From assembly GCF_949987535.1 (NCBI RefSeq), contig NC_080070.1:12467770-12531769 (forward strand): a DNA stretch of 64,000 nt, given 5' to 3'. The first letter of the stretch is position 1; every line of letters starts with the position of its first letter. This DNA is from Balaenoptera acutorostrata. Taxonomy: Eukaryota > Chordata > Mammalia > Artiodactyla > Balaenopteridae. The translations under genes were made by a program, and so were the position numbers. Shown piece after piece: positions 26,701 to 42,200 of this stretch. The notes beneath the pieces are model-generated. The model was not told the DNA's origin, did no database searches, and saw nothing but the letters and a program-made list of their open reading frames with translations.

Positions 26701-27822
26701 GCTGCTCCTTTAACCCCGTTCTGAGTGAAGAACAGACGCCCTCAGGCGACCTACACACAGAGACGGGGGCCAAACCCAAAGGTGAAACCCAGGAGCTGTG
26801 CGAACAAAGAAGAGAAAGGGAAATCTCTCCCAGCAGCCTCAGGAGCAGCAGATTAAATCTCCACAATCAACTTGATGTACCTGCATCTGTGGAATACCTG
26901 AATAGACTATGAACCATCCCAAAATGAGGAGGTGGACTTTGGGAGCAATAAGATATATATTTTTTTTTTCCCTTTTTCTTTTTTTGTGTGTATGCGTATG
27001 CTTCTGTGTGTGATTTTGTCTGTAAAGCTTTGCTTTTACCATTTATCCTAGGGTTCTGTCTGTCAGTTTTTGTTGTTTTTTTTTTTTTAGTATAGTTTTC
27101 AGCGCTTGTTATCATTGGTGGATTTGTTTTCTGGTTTGGTTGTTCTTTCTTTCTTTTTTTTTAATTACTTAAAAAACTTTTTTAATAATTATTTTTTGTT
27201 TTTTATTTTAATAACTTTTAAATTTTATTTTACTTTTTAATTTTATTTTATTTTATCTTTTTCTTTCTTTCCTTCTTTTTTTCTCCCTTTTATTCTGAGC
27301 CGTGTGGAGGACAGGCTCTTGGTGCTCCAGCCAGGCGTCAGGGCTGTGCCTCTGAGGTGGGAGAGCCAACTTCAGGACACTGGTCCACCAGAGACCTCCC
27401 AGCTCCACGTAATATCAAATGGCGAAACTCTCCCAGAGATCTCCATCTCAACGCCAAGACCCAGCTTCACTCAACGACCAGGAAGCTACAGTGCTGGACA
27501 CCCTATGCCAAACAACTAGCAAGACAGGAACACAACCCCACCCATTAGCAGAGAGGCTGCCTAAAATCATAATAAGGTCACAGACACCCCAAAACACACG
27601 AACAGACGTGGACCTGCCCACCAGAAAGACAAGATACAGCCTCATCCACCAGAACACAGGCACTAGTCCCCTCCACCAGGAAGCCTACACAACCCACTGA
27701 ACCAACCTCAGCCACTGGGGGCAGACACCAAAAACAACAGGAACTACGAACCTGCAGCCTGCAAAATGGAGACCCCAAACACAGTAAGTTAAGCAAAATG
27801 AGAAGACAAAAACACACAGCAG

Positions 27823-28689
27823 ATGAAGGAGCAAGGTAAAAACCCACCAGACCTAACAAATGAAGAGGAAATAGGCAGTCTACCTGAAAAAGAATTCAGA
27901 ATAATGATAGTAAAGATGATCCAAAATCTTGGAAATAGAATGCAGAAAATACAAGAAATGTTTAACAAGGACCTAGAAGAACTAAAGAGCAAACAAACAA
28001 TGATGAACAACACAATAAATGAAATTAAAAATTCTCTAGAAGGGATCAATAGTAGAATAACTGAGGCAGAAGAACAGATAAGGGACCTGGAAGATAAAAT
28101 AGTGGAAATAACTACTGCAGAGCAGAATAAAGAAAAAAGACTGAAAAGAATTGAGGACAGTCTCAGAGACCTCTGGGACAACATTAAACGCACCAACATT
28201 TGAATTATAGGGGTCCAAGAAGAAGAAGAGAAAAAGAAAGGGATTGAGAAAATATTTGAAGAGATTATAGTTGAAAACTTCCCTAATTTGGGAAAGGAAA
28301 TAGTTAATCAAGTCCAGGAAGCACAGAGAGTCCCATACAAGATAAATCCAAGGAGAAACACACCAAGACACATATTAATCAAACTATCAAAAATTAAAAA
28401 CAAAGAACAAATATTAAAAGCAGCAAGGGAAAAACAACAAATAACATACAAGGGAATCCCCATAAGGTTAACAGCTGATCTTTCAGCAGAAACTCTGCAA
28501 GCCAGAAGGGAGTGGCAGGACATATTTAAAGTGATGAAAGGGAAAAAGCTACAGCCAAGATTACTCTACCCAGCAAGGATCTCATTCCGATTTGACAGAG
28601 AAATTAAAACCTTTACAGACAAGCAAAAGCTAAGAGAATTCAGCACCACCAAACCAACTTTACAACAAATGCTAAAGGAACTTCTCTAG
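27823..28689 (+). pseudogene. L1 ORF1 with a single in-frame stop
   Basis: 289 codons in one frame, interrupted only by TGA at 28201-28203; the frame downstream is unchanged. The N-terminal half is coiled coil (MFNKDLEELKSKQ, NSLEGINSRITEAEEQI). The C-terminal half carries the ARREWQDIFKVMKGKK and PARISFRFDREIK blocks of the RNA-binding and CTD domains. Confidence 0.92.
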
Positions 28690-28747
28690 GCAAGAAACAC
28701 AAGAGAAGGAAAAGACCTACTATAACAACCCCAAAACAATTAAGAAA

Positions 28748-32558
<3,811 letters not shown>

Positions 32559-32959
32559 AAAAAAAAAAAAAAAAGGTTCTGAAGAACCTAGGGGTAAGAT
32601 GGGAATAAAGACGCAGACCTACTAGAGAATGGACTTGAGGACACAGAGAGGGGGAAGCGTAAGCTGGGACAAAGTGAGAGAGTGGTAGTGTATATATGGA
32701 CATATATACACTACCACATGTAAAATAGATAGCTAGTGGGAGGCAGTCGCATAGCACAGGGAGATGAGCTTGGCGCTTTGTGACCAGCTAGAGGGGTGGG
32801 ATAGGGAGGGTGGGAGAGAGGGAGACGCAAGAGGGAAGAGATATGGGGATATATGTATATGTATAACTGATTCACTTTGTTATACAGCAGAAACTAACAC
32901 ACCATTGTAAAGCAATTATACTCCAATAAAAATGTAAAGAAAAGAAAAAAGAGAGATTG

Positions 32960-33350
32960 GGTTTGTCGTTACCAGAGGCTGGGGTGGGGGTGTGGGGGAG
33001 GGAAAATTGGAGGAAGGCAGTCAAAAGGTGCAAACTTCCAGTTATAAGATAACTAGGAATGTGATGTACAACACGATAAGTATAATTAACACTGTTGTAT
33101 GTTACATAAAATGCAATATTTGAAAGTTGTTAGGAGAATAAATCCTAACAGTTTTCATCACAAGGAAAAATTTTGTTTCCTGTTTCTTTAATTTTGTATC
33201 TATATGAGATACAAAATTAAAGAACTGAGATACTAAACTTACTGTGATAATCGTTTCATGATGTATGTCAGTCAAATCATTACGTTGTACACCCTAAACT
33301 TATATAGTGTTGTATGTCAGTTATATCTCAATAAAACTGGAAGAAAAATA
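32960..33350 (+). mobile_element. L1 (L1MA-like) 3'UTR, sense
   Basis: From ACCAGAGGCTGGGG through CAAACTTCCAGTTATAAGAT to TCAGTTATATCTCAATAAAA, the 3' end of a second old L1. It contains a perfect 18-bp hairpin at 33184-33224. Confidence 0.85.
33184..33224. repeat. Perfect inverted repeat, 18-bp arms, 5-nt loop
   Basis: Left arm TTCTTTAATTTTGTATCT (33184-33201), loop ATATG, right arm its exact complement (33207-33224). Confidence 0.95.
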
Positions 33351-33359
33351 AAACAAAGC

Positions 33360-36185
33360 AAAACTGAATCAGGGCATCAGGCCAGGCAAAGGTGATTCTT
33401 TGGACACTAAAGAGAACACACACAGCTGATTGCTATCTACGCAAATTTCCCCAGGCTCTGAAGTTAGATACTCTTTTGTGTTGTCCCAGCCTATCAATAA
33501 GTAATGTTGTGGTTGGACCAGCTCTGGTGGTTCTTATTATGATTGCAAGATGGCCTTTAGCAATAACCATCAGAAAGCTCTGAAAAACATAACGTTTTAT
33601 TACTTACAAGACCTGGAAATTATACAGCACACCCAGGGCCACACAGGGAGGTCGAGGCTAGGGAGAGAGAACGCAAGGCCCTGGGGTTCTGCTTTTATTG
33701 GGGTTGAGGGTGAGGGCCTAGGGTTTTGTGGCTCGCTCTTTGTTGGTGAATTTAAAACATAAGAGCAGGAACTTAAAGCACGGGAAGAGGAAAAAATCAA
33801 GTAGCGCAAATGGTCGGTTACTGAAATCAACCAGGATCTCTAATACAAAGCAGCCTCAGTGGGGGAGGCAACCCAGCCCTTTATCTATGGCTGGTGATAT
33901 TTGGCTTTGAGGTGGACGCCTCTTTGAAATGGACGCCTAGGGAATCTAAGCTTAAGTCAGGCACCTGCATTACAAAAAAAGAAAAAAAACCAAGAACCAC
34001 CTTTCAGGGCTTACCATACAGATACTGTTTTCTGGAGCCTAGTTTCCTTGCCAGCCCCTGGCAGCTTCATTCTATCTCTAATTCTTGAACTCAACACATC
34101 TTACCAATGACTTAGCCTTGATTCTGGAGTGTTTCTATTCATGGTTTCCAAAGGATTTCCACCACCTGTAATCCCCATTTATGGTCCACCTGGGGTACTA
34201 TCCAGCCAGTGTTGGAGATTGAGAATAAACTCTGTGGGATGGAGCTGGATTATAGGACCTTTCCTGATTCTGCCGGGAATTGAAGATCCAAGGCATGAGT
34301 GTAAGCCAGAATCCTCACAGTGTGTACAAACTTAAATCTGCGTAAACAAGCTCAGGCATCAACTGTGAAGGATGTGTGCTAGGCCTAAAAGAGGGGACAG
34401 AGCCGAGAGTCAGCAGGAGAACCAGGAAGAAATTAAGTGGTCAAGTTCAATATTAAATTGGTAAGAGTTTTGGAAAAATTTTTTTTCTGCAGAAGTAGGG
34501 TGGCATTATGACATTTGCATGAGTGGACAGGCTAGTGTAAAGGTTCATAGATGAGGGGATGCCACATTGCCACATGTCCTTAGATGCCCTGCAGTGCCTG
34601 AGGGCAGATGAAACAAAGACCACCATTTGTGTGACCTAAAGATCTGTGGGCTTTCCTCACGTAGAAGGCTGAACCATTTGGGTTCCTGCCATTTCTTTTC
34701 TGTGTAGATTTTTGCTGGTCTCACCTAGGGTGCTAATATTTCTGCTACCACACAGGTGAACCAAACCCCTCACACTAGCTGGAGAGTATGTAAGGTTTTC
34801 AATGAAGTAGGTGCAATGGTTTGGGTTTATTATTTAGCAAATAATCACTACTTTTCCCCTCCTATGAGGAAAGTATTCTTCTCCTGGTCCATTGACGTTG
34901 GCTTCAGCCATGTGATTAACTTTGACCAATGGAACACTGGTGAACATGATAAAAACTGAGTCTTAATTACTTGCATGGTTTGGCTTCAGTCTTGCACTCT
35001 GGTGATTCTTTATGGGAAAACATAAAGACTTGCTTAGCTTCTGCCCCTTCAGCCTGGGCCCTGGAAGAAACACACATGCAACAGACCTGCAGGAACCTAA
35101 TACCTAGATCCAGGCCCACCCAAATGCAGCCCAAAGCACAAACGAACACAGCTTACATCAGTGGAACAGCTGGCGACACACAGATCTTTGATCATGAGAA
35201 GAAATGCTTGTTTTTGCAACCACTGAGTTTTGAGTGATATGTTACAAGGCATTATTATGGCATTATTTGACTAAGACAGTAGATTTAGCAAGATCTTATG
35301 CAAATTCTTTTTGAGGACACATACATTGAATTGATACCTGTGTCAATTAGAGTCTCTTGCTTCCAGAGTATTGCCCTGGACACCTGTTGGATTGGGAAAA
35401 AAGAGAGTGCTGGCTTGGAAAAAAAATACTAAGAAAAGTAAAGGACAAGTATCCTCCTTTTGAGACGTGTTGATGTACACATTTGAAACTTCAGTCTTTG
35501 GGGCATTACTTTCAAGTTTTTTCCATATTCAGTACCAACCGAACTATTGCTGTTAAATATATTTTTGGTTGATTTACTAATTTAATTGAACAGGGATTAT
35601 GTATTTTAGTCTTATATCTATAAAAGAAAAAGTATATATGCAAATTAAAATATTAAGAGCATTCCATCACTTGCCGCTGGAACTGTTTCAAAAGTCATAA
35701 ATTCTTCTTTCCCAAACGTGATCCCCACCTCTCAATATGGCTTCTTTTGAAAGAGCAGTTAGAATGCCCCCAGACTGACCCAGGAATCTCTTTCTTCCTC
35801 ATCTTGTCAATCCCCAGCATTGCCTGTGACATCAAGGCCTCCTGTGGCTCATTCAGAACCAGGTTTATTGCCCTTAGGAGGTAGCTTCTTAGTTGTTATC
35901 ACCAAAATCAAGTGATCTTAGATGTGTACACCTGAGAGTGACACCATATGTAGATAAACGGCCCATTCTTGATTTTGATACCTTAACCACTGTAGATGGT
36001 AGCTGATCGTGGACAGACAACAAAGGCCACAGTCTTCAAAAGGGGAAATTAGATGTTTGAGGGTTTGCAGAATAACAGCCCCCAAGGCAGTCACAGAACA
36101 AGGTCAAGCCATGAAGGATAGTTTAAAGAGTTTAGACAAAGGAAGACGGACTAGGAAGAGACTTCCAAAAACGGAATCTTAATGA
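33360..36185. other. Intergenic sequence with old repeat remnants
   Basis: No gene was recognised. About 34,790-35,280 resembles the LTR-type remnant at 22.5 kb (ending CAACCACTGAGTTTTGAG...TTACAAGGCATTATTATGGCA). Confidence 0.4.
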
Positions 36186-36189
36186 CCAA

Positions 36190-36430
36190 GAGGTTCAATT
36201 GTTAAGGCTGTGATTCCATTCCCAGCTCTGATGGTTACTGACTTTATAACTTTGGGTAGGTTTACTGTACTTCCATGTAGCTCTGTTTTCTCATCTGTAA
36301 ACTGGGGAAAATAGATCTTATCTCCTTCATAGAATTACTGTGAAGACAGAATGGAAAAATATAGGTAAACAAAGCATTTATGGTAGTCCCTGCACCATAG
36401 GAAGTAGTCAGTAAATATTTTGTTATAAAT
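36190..36430 (+). repeat. MIR element, sense
   Basis: Sense MIR: GGCTGTGATTCCATTCCCAG, CTTTGGGTAGGTTTACTG and TTTTCTCATCTGTAAACTGG blocks in order. Confidence 0.85.
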
Positions 36431-36534
36431 ATTGCTCTTATTATTTGTTCATCATTATGGTATCAAACAAAAGATTCTGGGCTTAGAATGGACTGGACAA
36501 AACAGTGAGAGCAAGCAGGAGGCAGTGTCTGCGA

Positions 36535-36673
36535 AGATAAGTGTGTGTCTGCTCCCTGAGCCCGGGGTTGGTTGCGAGCTGGAGCTGCCTCAGGGCTGCG
36601 TGGAGGCGCTTGGTGGGACCGGGAATGGCTGCGGTGGCGGAGATGACGCTGCAGAGCAGGACGTGGGAGATAA
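36535..36673. promoter_or_regulatory. Possible distal erythroid element with two AGATAA sites
   Basis: AGATAA occurs at 36535-36540 and 36668-36673 inside a GC-rich, non-repetitive stretch (about 36440-36830), 2.4 kb upstream of the KEL start. This is motif-level evidence only. Confidence 0.2.
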
Positions 36674-36829
36674 GGGGCCTCCTGCTCCAGAGGCAGCAAC
36701 CAGAACAGGGGTTACTCTGCCTTTAGGTGGCAGCAGGGTAGGGAGGGGTGGCCTGACGGCTGTATCTCCACGGTTGGCTCAGAGCCTAAGCCCAGGCCAG
36801 GGGGGCTGTTTACAGGGCTGATGTCTCAC

Positions 36830-38300
36830 AGCGCACTTGTGCCTCAACTTGCTCTTATCCAATCTGAATTGTCCCTGTTATCAGTTTCCTAGAGAAACTT
36901 CAGCCCCGAGGACTTGGTTGGTGGAAAAGGAGTGGGGAGGGGAGTAGGTGTGAAGGAAGCTAGAAGCCCATGGGTAGAGTACTGGACTTTTGGAGAAGGG
37001 AATAGAGAAGGTACGATGGATTTGTATCCAAACAGAGCAGAAACCTCTAAAATCCTGAATCATCATTTTGCTCTCAGTGCTTAACCAACTGGCGTCACTC
37101 TTCTCCTAGACATCCAGAAATAAACTCGGAAGCTCATTTGCGGCTGTTATACACCACCCCTCTTCAATCGGTTTCCGTGACTTTATTTTCCTCTATAAGT
37201 GTTTTCTTTCCATATATTCCCCTCCCTCTGCCTTCACCCTGGGCCAGGCAGCACTTCATCACTCCTGTACCACCGAACCAGCACTGTTTCTCTTGTTTTT
37301 TATCTAATCAATCCAGATCCCCAGGACCACACCAGCCTTTTGCAGATATTCATTATGTCACACTCTTCCTCAAATCCTTCAGTCCCTTTTTATTCTAACG
37401 TGTGAAGTTGTGCCTTTTCTTCACCGACTCTCATGATGCTTTACAATATGCCGCCCATCAGCATAGGAGCTTTATTCCTCTTCTCCAGCCACAGAGCCGT
37501 CCTTACCCCATCCTAGCAAGTGCACCATAGCACAGTGCTGATGGGGAAATACTGTCAAGGTATCATTAGTGTGACTATCCTAGTAAGTTCCATTTTGCCT
37601 GAGATGGGGAAACAAGGGACAGAGGTGAAATACTTTCTTTCAGGAATGTGCTAAGACCCCAGGTGAGGACTCAGTATGATGTGGGAAAGAGAATTTCTGG
37701 CTTAGAATGCAATTCATTCCTACAAGTATTTATGAAACATCTTAGGTGGGTGTGAAGGAAAATGGGACATTGTCCCTGCTACCAAAGAGTTTGCAGTCAA
37801 CAGGGAGATGAAGATACAAGCCACCTGGGTAATAGAACTAGAGGGTCAGTCATGCCTCTGTCGACTGAAAAAAAATATGCACAACCTACAAGTTGAGAAT
37901 TATGTTTTACTTAATGGACTTACTGAGGACTTAAGCCCAGGGTACAGCCTCTCAGCTCTCAGGGACTGTTCCAAAGAGGTAAGGGAGGAGCCAGGATATA
38001 TAGGAGTTTTACTGCTAATTAAAGAAAAACCAGACATCTCAAGTTAATGAATTTAGTGCCTTTCTATGTATGGGAAGATGCAAGAGTCTGGACTTATAGA
38101 AATTATTCCTTTCATACGCACTTTACTATCTAGGGCCAGGATCCTGTTTTTCCCCATCCTGAGTCCTCTCTGCATGCACCATTGGGCCGGCTGCAGTAGC
38201 TAATGGCTTTATGGCTGTAACAACCTTTGTTTACTAAGATGACAGGCGACATTCTTTGTCCACACTTTACTCTTTGTAGAAGGTATGAGACCGTGTGAGA
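36830..38300. other. KEL upstream intergenic sequence
   Basis: No gene. A weak L2-like stretch may lie at about 37,270-37,530, but it was not distinct enough to call. Confidence 0.4.
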
Positions 38301-38304
38301 TATT

Positions 38305-38410
38305 CAAAGGCAAATATCATCCTCATTTTCCAAAAGACAAAACTTACCTGCCTGAGAGTTTAAGTGGCTTGTTCATTGTCACAGGGCTAGTAATTAGCAG
38401 ATGTCCTAGT
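38305..38410 (-). repeat. MIR core fragment, antisense
   Basis: CCTCATTTTCCAAAAGACAA and TTAAGTGGCTTGTTCATTGT-type text matches the antisense MIR core. It lies about 300 bp upstream of the proposed KEL promoter motifs. Confidence 0.6.
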
Positions 38411-38720
38411 TTGTTGGGCTTTTTCATGGACTGCTTTGCCTGCAGCCAGCAGGGCTCTGACACACCAGGGAAGACATCAGGCATGCTTGGGAGCAGGGGG
38501 AATGGGCGTGGAGCAGGGAGACCTCCCAGGGAAGGTGGCATTTGACCTGAGAATTGAAGGACTCAAGAGGTTTCAATCATAGAAGAAAGGAGAGAAGAAA
38601 GAATATTTCAGAAATAAAGAAACTCTGTGAGCAGAGGCACAGAGCAGGGCAAGAGGAGCCACCCAGGGCAAGACTGCTTGGGGAGTGAAGTCTCCCTCCC
38701 TCGTCTCCTCTGAGAGGCTG

Positions 38721-38786
38721 AGATAAAGGGGGAGGAGAGGCTGGGGTGTCTCCTGACTGATAAAGAGGCTCCACCCAGAGGCCAAT
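38721..38786 (+). promoter_or_regulatory. Candidate erythroid promoter of KEL (GATA, CACCC, CCAAT)
   Basis: Within 66 bp there are AGATAA (38721-38726), TGATAA (38758-38763), CCACCC (38771-38776) and CCAAT (38782-38786). This combination is typical of red-cell promoters (GATA1, KLF1 and NF-Y type sites). It lies about 240-300 bp upstream of the proposed start codon at 39022. No TATA box is evident. The motifs are short and could occur by chance singly; the clustering and position are what support the call. Confidence 0.5.
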
Positions 38787-39021
38787 GGCTTGTGAGCGGC
38801 ACAGGGGCGCCAGGTGGCAGAAGCGCCCTTTCTCCAGGAGAAAGGAACTGGGGTGGGGTAGGAGGGAGGCCGTTTCCTGAATCCCCGTCCTCAGGCTCAG
38901 CACCTAGAGCAGGACCAGGAAGGATTCTGGGAGCCAGAGAAAAGGCCAGACAGACGGCAAGTCCCCTGGAGAAAGCCGTTCCCTTTTGGAGTCAGATGCC
39001 TAGGGCGGGAGGTGGGGCTGG

Positions 39022-39194
39022 ATGGTGTGTGTGAGCGCCCTGCCTGCCCCTGGAGAGGAGGGATGTGAGGCTTGGAGAATAGGAACGGTGAAGGAGGGGG
39101 AGGTGACGGGCGAGGGAGGGAGGTTAGGGATACCTTTAGGGGACAGGTTCCTTCTGAATCACTTCTGAGAACACTGCCCTGGCGTGCAGATACA

Positions 39195-39246
<52 letters not shown>

Positions 39247-42200
39247 GGGGAGGAGGTGTCACAATGGCCTGATATAACTCTCTTTAATGTCCCCCCTTCC
39301 TGAACCAGCTTCTCTGTCCTCCCTCCTCCTCATTCAGTTCAGGAGGGTGGAGACGAGTGGGGGAGAGCCATGGGGTCTGAGCCAGCAAGTGGAGCGGGGC
39401 CTCGCAGGAGACGGGAGGTAAGTGACCTCTGTGACCTGTGCGGGGCAGATTTATGACAACCCTGCCAGCTCCCAGGGGTCCAAAGAGGGCTGGGTTCGGG
39501 ATAATGAGGGGTGTTATCTCCATACAAAGGGGCCCTAGCACTAACTGTTGCTTCTTTCTCCTCTCCCCCTCCCTTTCCCCACGCCTCTTCCAATCCTCTC
39601 CATCTCGTTGTTTTCACCTCCTGGTTCTCTGCGCAGAGATCTCCAGAAGAGGGGCTGCCCACCGTACAGGGCGGACAGTGGGCGATGGCCAGGCGAGCGC
39701 TAATGACAGTCCTGCTTTTCAGTCTAATCCTTGGTGGTTCTCTGCTGCTTTGGGGCTACGTTTTCCAGGGCTGTGGTCCTGGTAAGCAAGATCCTAGATC
39801 TCCCACAACCCACTCAGCCCTCCCTCATTCTTGGACCCCGTCCGTCCATCCATCATCCTGAGGCTCTGTGTCCACTGACTTAACTGCCACTCATCCTGAC
39901 CCTCCGGGGCCCCGGGTTCCCGACCTCTTCCCCCTTGAATCACGCTCCTGGCCGCCAGTCAGACCATTTCTCCTCACCAGGATCTCTGTCCCTTTCCCTC
40001 ACCAGACATTCCTTTGCTTAGCCCCTTGGGGGAGCCCTCATCACTTTCTCTTTCCCAGCTCTGAGCTTTTCCCCACAGCCCACTGTGAGACGCCTGTGTG
40101 TCGGGACCTCCTGAGTCTTTACCTGGCCTCTGGAAACACCAGTGTGGCCCCCTGCACTGATTTCTTTAGCTTTGCCTGTGGAAACACCAACAGGACCACT
40201 AGTTCTTTTCAGGCTCTTGCAAAGGAGAACAAGCACCGACTTCAGAGAATACTGGGTAAGGAAATCAGGGTGGAAGATTCTCTTGCCGTGGGTGCCGCTG
40301 AGCCTAGAATGATCACAGCTGTTCCAAGCCTGTGTGCCTGTGGAACACCTGGCTTGCGCCATCCTCCATTGGCTCTCAGGGAACTGCTAGGCTTGCTTCT
40401 CCATCACCGTACATTTCACCGCAGGTACCACCTCTCTTCCGTCTCTTCTTGTCCCTCCCTTCATCTTTTCTTTACCTAATCCCTATCCTCTCTCCTTTCC
40501 CATTTATCCACGATTGCTCCATTCTCTCCAAGTTCTCCCTTTCACCAAGTTCCATCTTCTGTGTTATCTCCCTTAAATTTTCAATTTCTACCCTATGCCA
40601 GGTGTCTTCCCACGCTGGCATCTCCTCAACACCTGTTGCACTTTAATCTTTCTCTCCATCACTCTCATTGTCCAGCCTTCAAACCCTTCTTGTCTCCTAA
40701 TGCGCCCTTGTCAGTGTTATCCTCTCCCTCCCATCGCTTCCCAGACCCCCCTCTTCTCACCATTATATCCTGTTCTCCCTGAAACCTTGGACCATGGTGT
40801 GCAAGTTGAACTGGAAGAAACTGAATTGGGATGATGGAGATGAGCGATTGGAGATGATGGTGGGAGGAAAGAAGTGGCGTAGTGAGTGAAAAGTGATGGA
40901 GGGGTCTTTATTGGGTTGTGTGTAAATGAATGAATATAGATGGGCACAAAAGAGATGCTGGAGGGAGAGGAGGACCAAGTTAAAAAACCTGGAGGTAAGA
41001 AGATTCCTGTAGATGGTGACTGTGTTGAAAAGAACTGAGAGGAAAACTGTGAGGGAGGAACCAAGGCCACATAGGAAGTAGGAAGTTGGTCCCAGGAAGT
41101 TGGTGGATGGTGGCGAGGATTTGGGAGTAAGCATGTAACAAAAGGAATGCATTTCCTGCATATGGGAACCCAGAGAACCTGTTGACGGTATCAATTGGAA
41201 TCTGGAAGAAATAAATGTATCCCTTTGCCCTCCTTCTTTTGATGGGAAAAAAGTGGAGGTGGGTATTCCCTGCATGGTAGAGGGGCACGCTTTCACTTAA
41301 GGTATGGAGATGAAAAGAAAAAATACGCTTCGGACAAATTCTGCTGCCCATGATAGAATGAAAGGATGTCAGGGAGACTGAGGGAGAGGTGTTAGATATT
41401 AGAAGGTGGAGGATTCAAATGGGTTTGTGTTTGGCTTATTGTCCTGTGTTTGTTTGTTTGTTTGTTTGTTTCCTGGGATCAAAGAGAGGGGAGAGTCCAG
41501 ACTAGGGTAGCCTGCCCCGATTTTTTCTCTTTGCTAAACATTTCCTCATGAGCTTTCCTCTCTCCGATCCCTCAGAAGTCCTCTGATTTCCCCAATATTT
41601 CTAATTCCTTCATTCATCTCCCTCCTGCCTCTCATTTCTACTTTCTCCTTTTTCCATACTCTACTTATTCCATCTCTTTTATTTCCTCCCCTGTCTTTTC
41701 GTCTTTATTTCCTTTCTCACCTTTCCTCCTTTTGTTTTTGTTTTTGTTTTTTTTTTTTTTTTGGCCGCGCTGCTCGGCTTGTGGGATGTGGGATCTTAGT
41801 TCCCCAACCAAGGATCGAACCCGGGCCCTCGGCAGTGAGAGTGTGGAATCCTAACCACTGGACCGCCAGGGAATTCCCTCACCTTTCCTTTACCTTCCTC
41901 ACTGTCTTCTCCGTGCTCCCATTCCCAGCTCTTTTTCTTCCATCAAGTTGATCCAGCTCATCCCATCTTCCCAGTTTTCCTCATCCCTCTCTTTCTCCCC
42001 TTCCCTCCTTATCCCTGGAAGTCTTCCCTTTCCTATAACCTTTCTGTCTCCCACCTTCCCGGCTGGTTTCCTTGCTGCCCCACTCCTTTAATTCTCCCAC
42101 ATTTCCTTTCTAGAAGCCCCAGGTTCCTGGCGCCTGGACTTCTCTGGGGAGGAGAAAGCCTTCCAATTCTACAACTCCTGCATGGACACAGGTGCCATTG

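Noticed and set aside
36432..36821. 129-codon open frame upstream of KEL
   Set aside because: Starts inside a MIR element and runs through GC-rich sequence; no protein family resemblance.
40763..41351. Open frames of up to 177 codons on the - strand in KEL intron 4
   Set aside because: Complement of purine-rich intron sequence; no motif, and the low-complexity Ser/Phe/Pro-rich translation is typical of pyrimidine tracts.
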